A DNA stretch of 64,000 nt from Methylophaga sp. GTDB lineage: Bacteria; Pseudomonadota; Gammaproteobacteria; Nitrosococcales; Methylophagaceae. The stretch lies in the NCBI GenBank assembly GCA_002706095.1, contig PAJP01000008.1, positions 62,001-126,000 of the forward strand, written 5' to 3'. Below, one piece after another: positions 62,911-64,000 of the stretch. Both the position numbers and the translations under genes were made by a program. The notes beneath the pieces were generated by a model. That model searched no databases. It was not told where the DNA came from and saw nothing but the letters and a program-made list of their open reading frames with translations. Position 1 is the first letter of the stretch, and each line of letters begins with the position of its first letter.

Positions 62911-64000
62911 AACAGATAACTTTATAAAAAACCATAAACCTTACTTTGATAGGAATGCAGTAGTTATAAAAGCTAATGGATGGAATGACTCCGAATCGTA
63001 TAAAGATGAAACTGATAGCTTATTACAACAACTTAGTGAATTACTTAAGAACGATGGTGACACTAAAGAAATTTCTAAAATAAAGCAACAGATAAGTGAT
63101 ATAGGTACAGAGCATCACAAAAATAAAGCAGAACTTTTTAAGCAGGAAAATACTTTAGCGTCTTCTATAACAGGAAGACTCTCTGCTTTTATAAAGGAGT
63201 CTGAATCAAATGGAGAAAGACAGTTACCTAAAGTACAAAAATTTATAGATTATACGGTAGAAATAATAAAAATCCATATAGATAAATGTGAGGAATACTT
63301 AGCCTACAATATTGATGTAATTAAAGATAGTAATACCAAACCAGAAGAAGATAAAGAGTATAAAAGTCAAGAGATACTTTTTCAAGATTCAGTTTTTCAA
63401 AAGAAAATAGGTATTTTAGACACACTACAAAAATTAAATATAAAATCATCCACAGAAGACCTAGAAAAAAGATTTTATAAAGACGCTAAGGCATCTCTAA
63501 TATTAAAAGAGCCTTTAGAGATACTAGATACAGATGTAAAACTAAAAGTCGATAGTCTAAGTGTAGAGTGGAATTTATCGACATCAAATGAGATGTTTAT
63601 AAATATGAATCCAAAAGATATACCTCAATGGAATACTAAAAAACATTTTTTTGATCAAGACCAAGTAGTATTACAATTTTGGACAGAGGAGTATAATAAG
63701 ATTAAAAATGGTATCACTATAGGGGGTTATTTCATACACCCTTGGTTGTACTTCCATCTCAATTTTTTTAAAACACCAATACCTCAAGAAGATGGTTCAG
63801 AACCAACAGTACAACCTGGGCTTAGAGATAACGAGTGGTTTTTTGCTGAAAATCTAAAGAATTGTATCAGTAAAGAATATCCAGGGTATTATTCTAAGGC
63901 TATGTTAGTATACGGAACTCGTCGTTTTGCAAAATCTGTAATTTTAGCATCTTTAGCACAATGGAGAACTTTAACCAAACATAACTCATTTGGAAGTATA
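62900..64000 (+). CDS. terminase large subunit, cut by window edge
   Basis: 367 codons are present. About the first 230 residues are charged and helical, partly coiled coil, an unusual extension. Then 'WNTKKHFFDQDQVVLQFWTE', 'YFIHPWLYFHLNFFKTPIPQ', and the Walker A-type loop 'VYGTRRFAKSVILASLAQ' near residue 345, where GTRRFAKS replaces the more usual GRRxGKS. This is the ATPase half; the nuclease half lies beyond the window. Expected to package DNA into the procapsid. Confidence 0.75.
   Translation, partial: MSDRTDNFIKNHKPYFDRNAVVIKANGWNDSESYKDETDSLLQQLSELLKNDGDTKEISKIKQQISDIGTEHHKNKAELFKQENTLASSITGRLSAFIKESESNGERQLPKVQKFIDYTVEIIKIHIDKCEEYLAYNIDVIKDSNTKPEEDKEYKSQEILFQDSVFQKKIGILDTLQKLNIKSSTEDLEKRFYKDAKASLILKEPLEILDTDVKLKVDSLSVEWNLSTSNEMFINMNPKDIPQWNTKKHFFDQDQVVLQFWTEEYNKIKNGITIGGYFIHPWLYFHLNFFKTPIPQEDGSEPTVQPGLRDNEWFFAENLKNCISKEYPGYYSKAMLVYGTRRFAKSVILASLAQWRTLTKHNSFGSI

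Noticed and set aside
1..64000. CRISPR array or rRNA genes
   Set aside because: No regularly spaced identical repeats with unique spacers and no rRNA-like stretches; the repeats present are palindromes, promoter boxes or short tandems.

Overview
This is a 64 kb piece of an AT-rich, tightly packed tailed double-stranded DNA phage genome. The host is most likely a member of the Bacteroidetes (Flavobacteria-like). The host inference rests on promoters: gene starts are preceded by the Bacteroidetes -7 box TAnnTTTG (often TATATTTG or TATCTTTA) with a TTTG/TTAACA-type upstream box, and Shine-Dalgarno sequences are largely absent. The phage inference rests on a terminase large subunit, RecA, DnaB-like helicase, AEP-type primase, phage SSB, PhoH, ribonucleotide reductase, thymidylate synthase and several families of free-standing homing nucleases. 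No rRNA, CRISPR array or ordinary host operon was seen.

Layout. 0-3.3 kb: replicative helicase (cut by the window edge), an AP2-type mobile protein and small genes. 3.4-10.3 kb: nucleotide metabolism (nrdA, nrdB, thyA, a MazG-like pyrophosphohydrolase) and a string of overlapping small genes. 10.27-10.69 kb: a non-coding stretch with a tRNA-like molecule lacking a D arm and further predicted structured RNA. 10.7-17.1 kb: an AP2 protein fused to a nucleotidyltransferase-like protein, a LAGLIDADG nuclease, a TnpB and a GHKL ATPase. 17.2-25.4 kb: an HTH gene with a structured leader, a PD-(D/E)XK nuclease, an exonuclease-like protein and a tyrosine recombinase, followed directly by an array of orphan small genes separated by attC-like palindromes. 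25.4-40 kb: about 45 small, mostly unknown, often acidic genes, many with their own promoter. 40.0-41.9 kb: poorly coding DNA with three exact tandem 10-mers, a candidate origin. 41.9-50.9 kb: small genes, a cytosine methyltransferase, a GroES-like protein, a cysteine-peptidase-like protein, SSB and PhoH. 51.4-52.5 kb: a mixed-strand cassette island. 52.5-60.4 kb: HNH nucleases, RecA, a NinG-like protein and the primase with a second pseudoknotted leader. 60.5-64 kb: the only long plus-strand operon, starting the packaging/late block with the terminase.

How it fits together. The minus-strand block is the early/middle programme: nucleotide supply, replication and recombination, plus a large exchangeable set of small host-takeover genes. 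The plus-strand block is the late programme, and the two diverge at about 60.4-60.5 kb.

Most notable signals. (1) A family of imperfect palindromes flanks small accessory genes. In the clearest copies the arms differ at the same two positions (7 and 12), and those positions are G-U wobbles only on the sense strand. The main array lies next to a tyrosine recombinase. (2) TTAACA/TTAAAA boxes, 11 bp apart, lie at fixed distances upstream of at least two dozen -7 boxes, and the distal box usually contains the TAA stop of the preceding gene. (3) Two leader RNAs of different sequence share an a-b-a'-b' pseudoknot topology in front of two replication-type genes, each beside a zinc-protein plus 30-residue membrane-peptide module.
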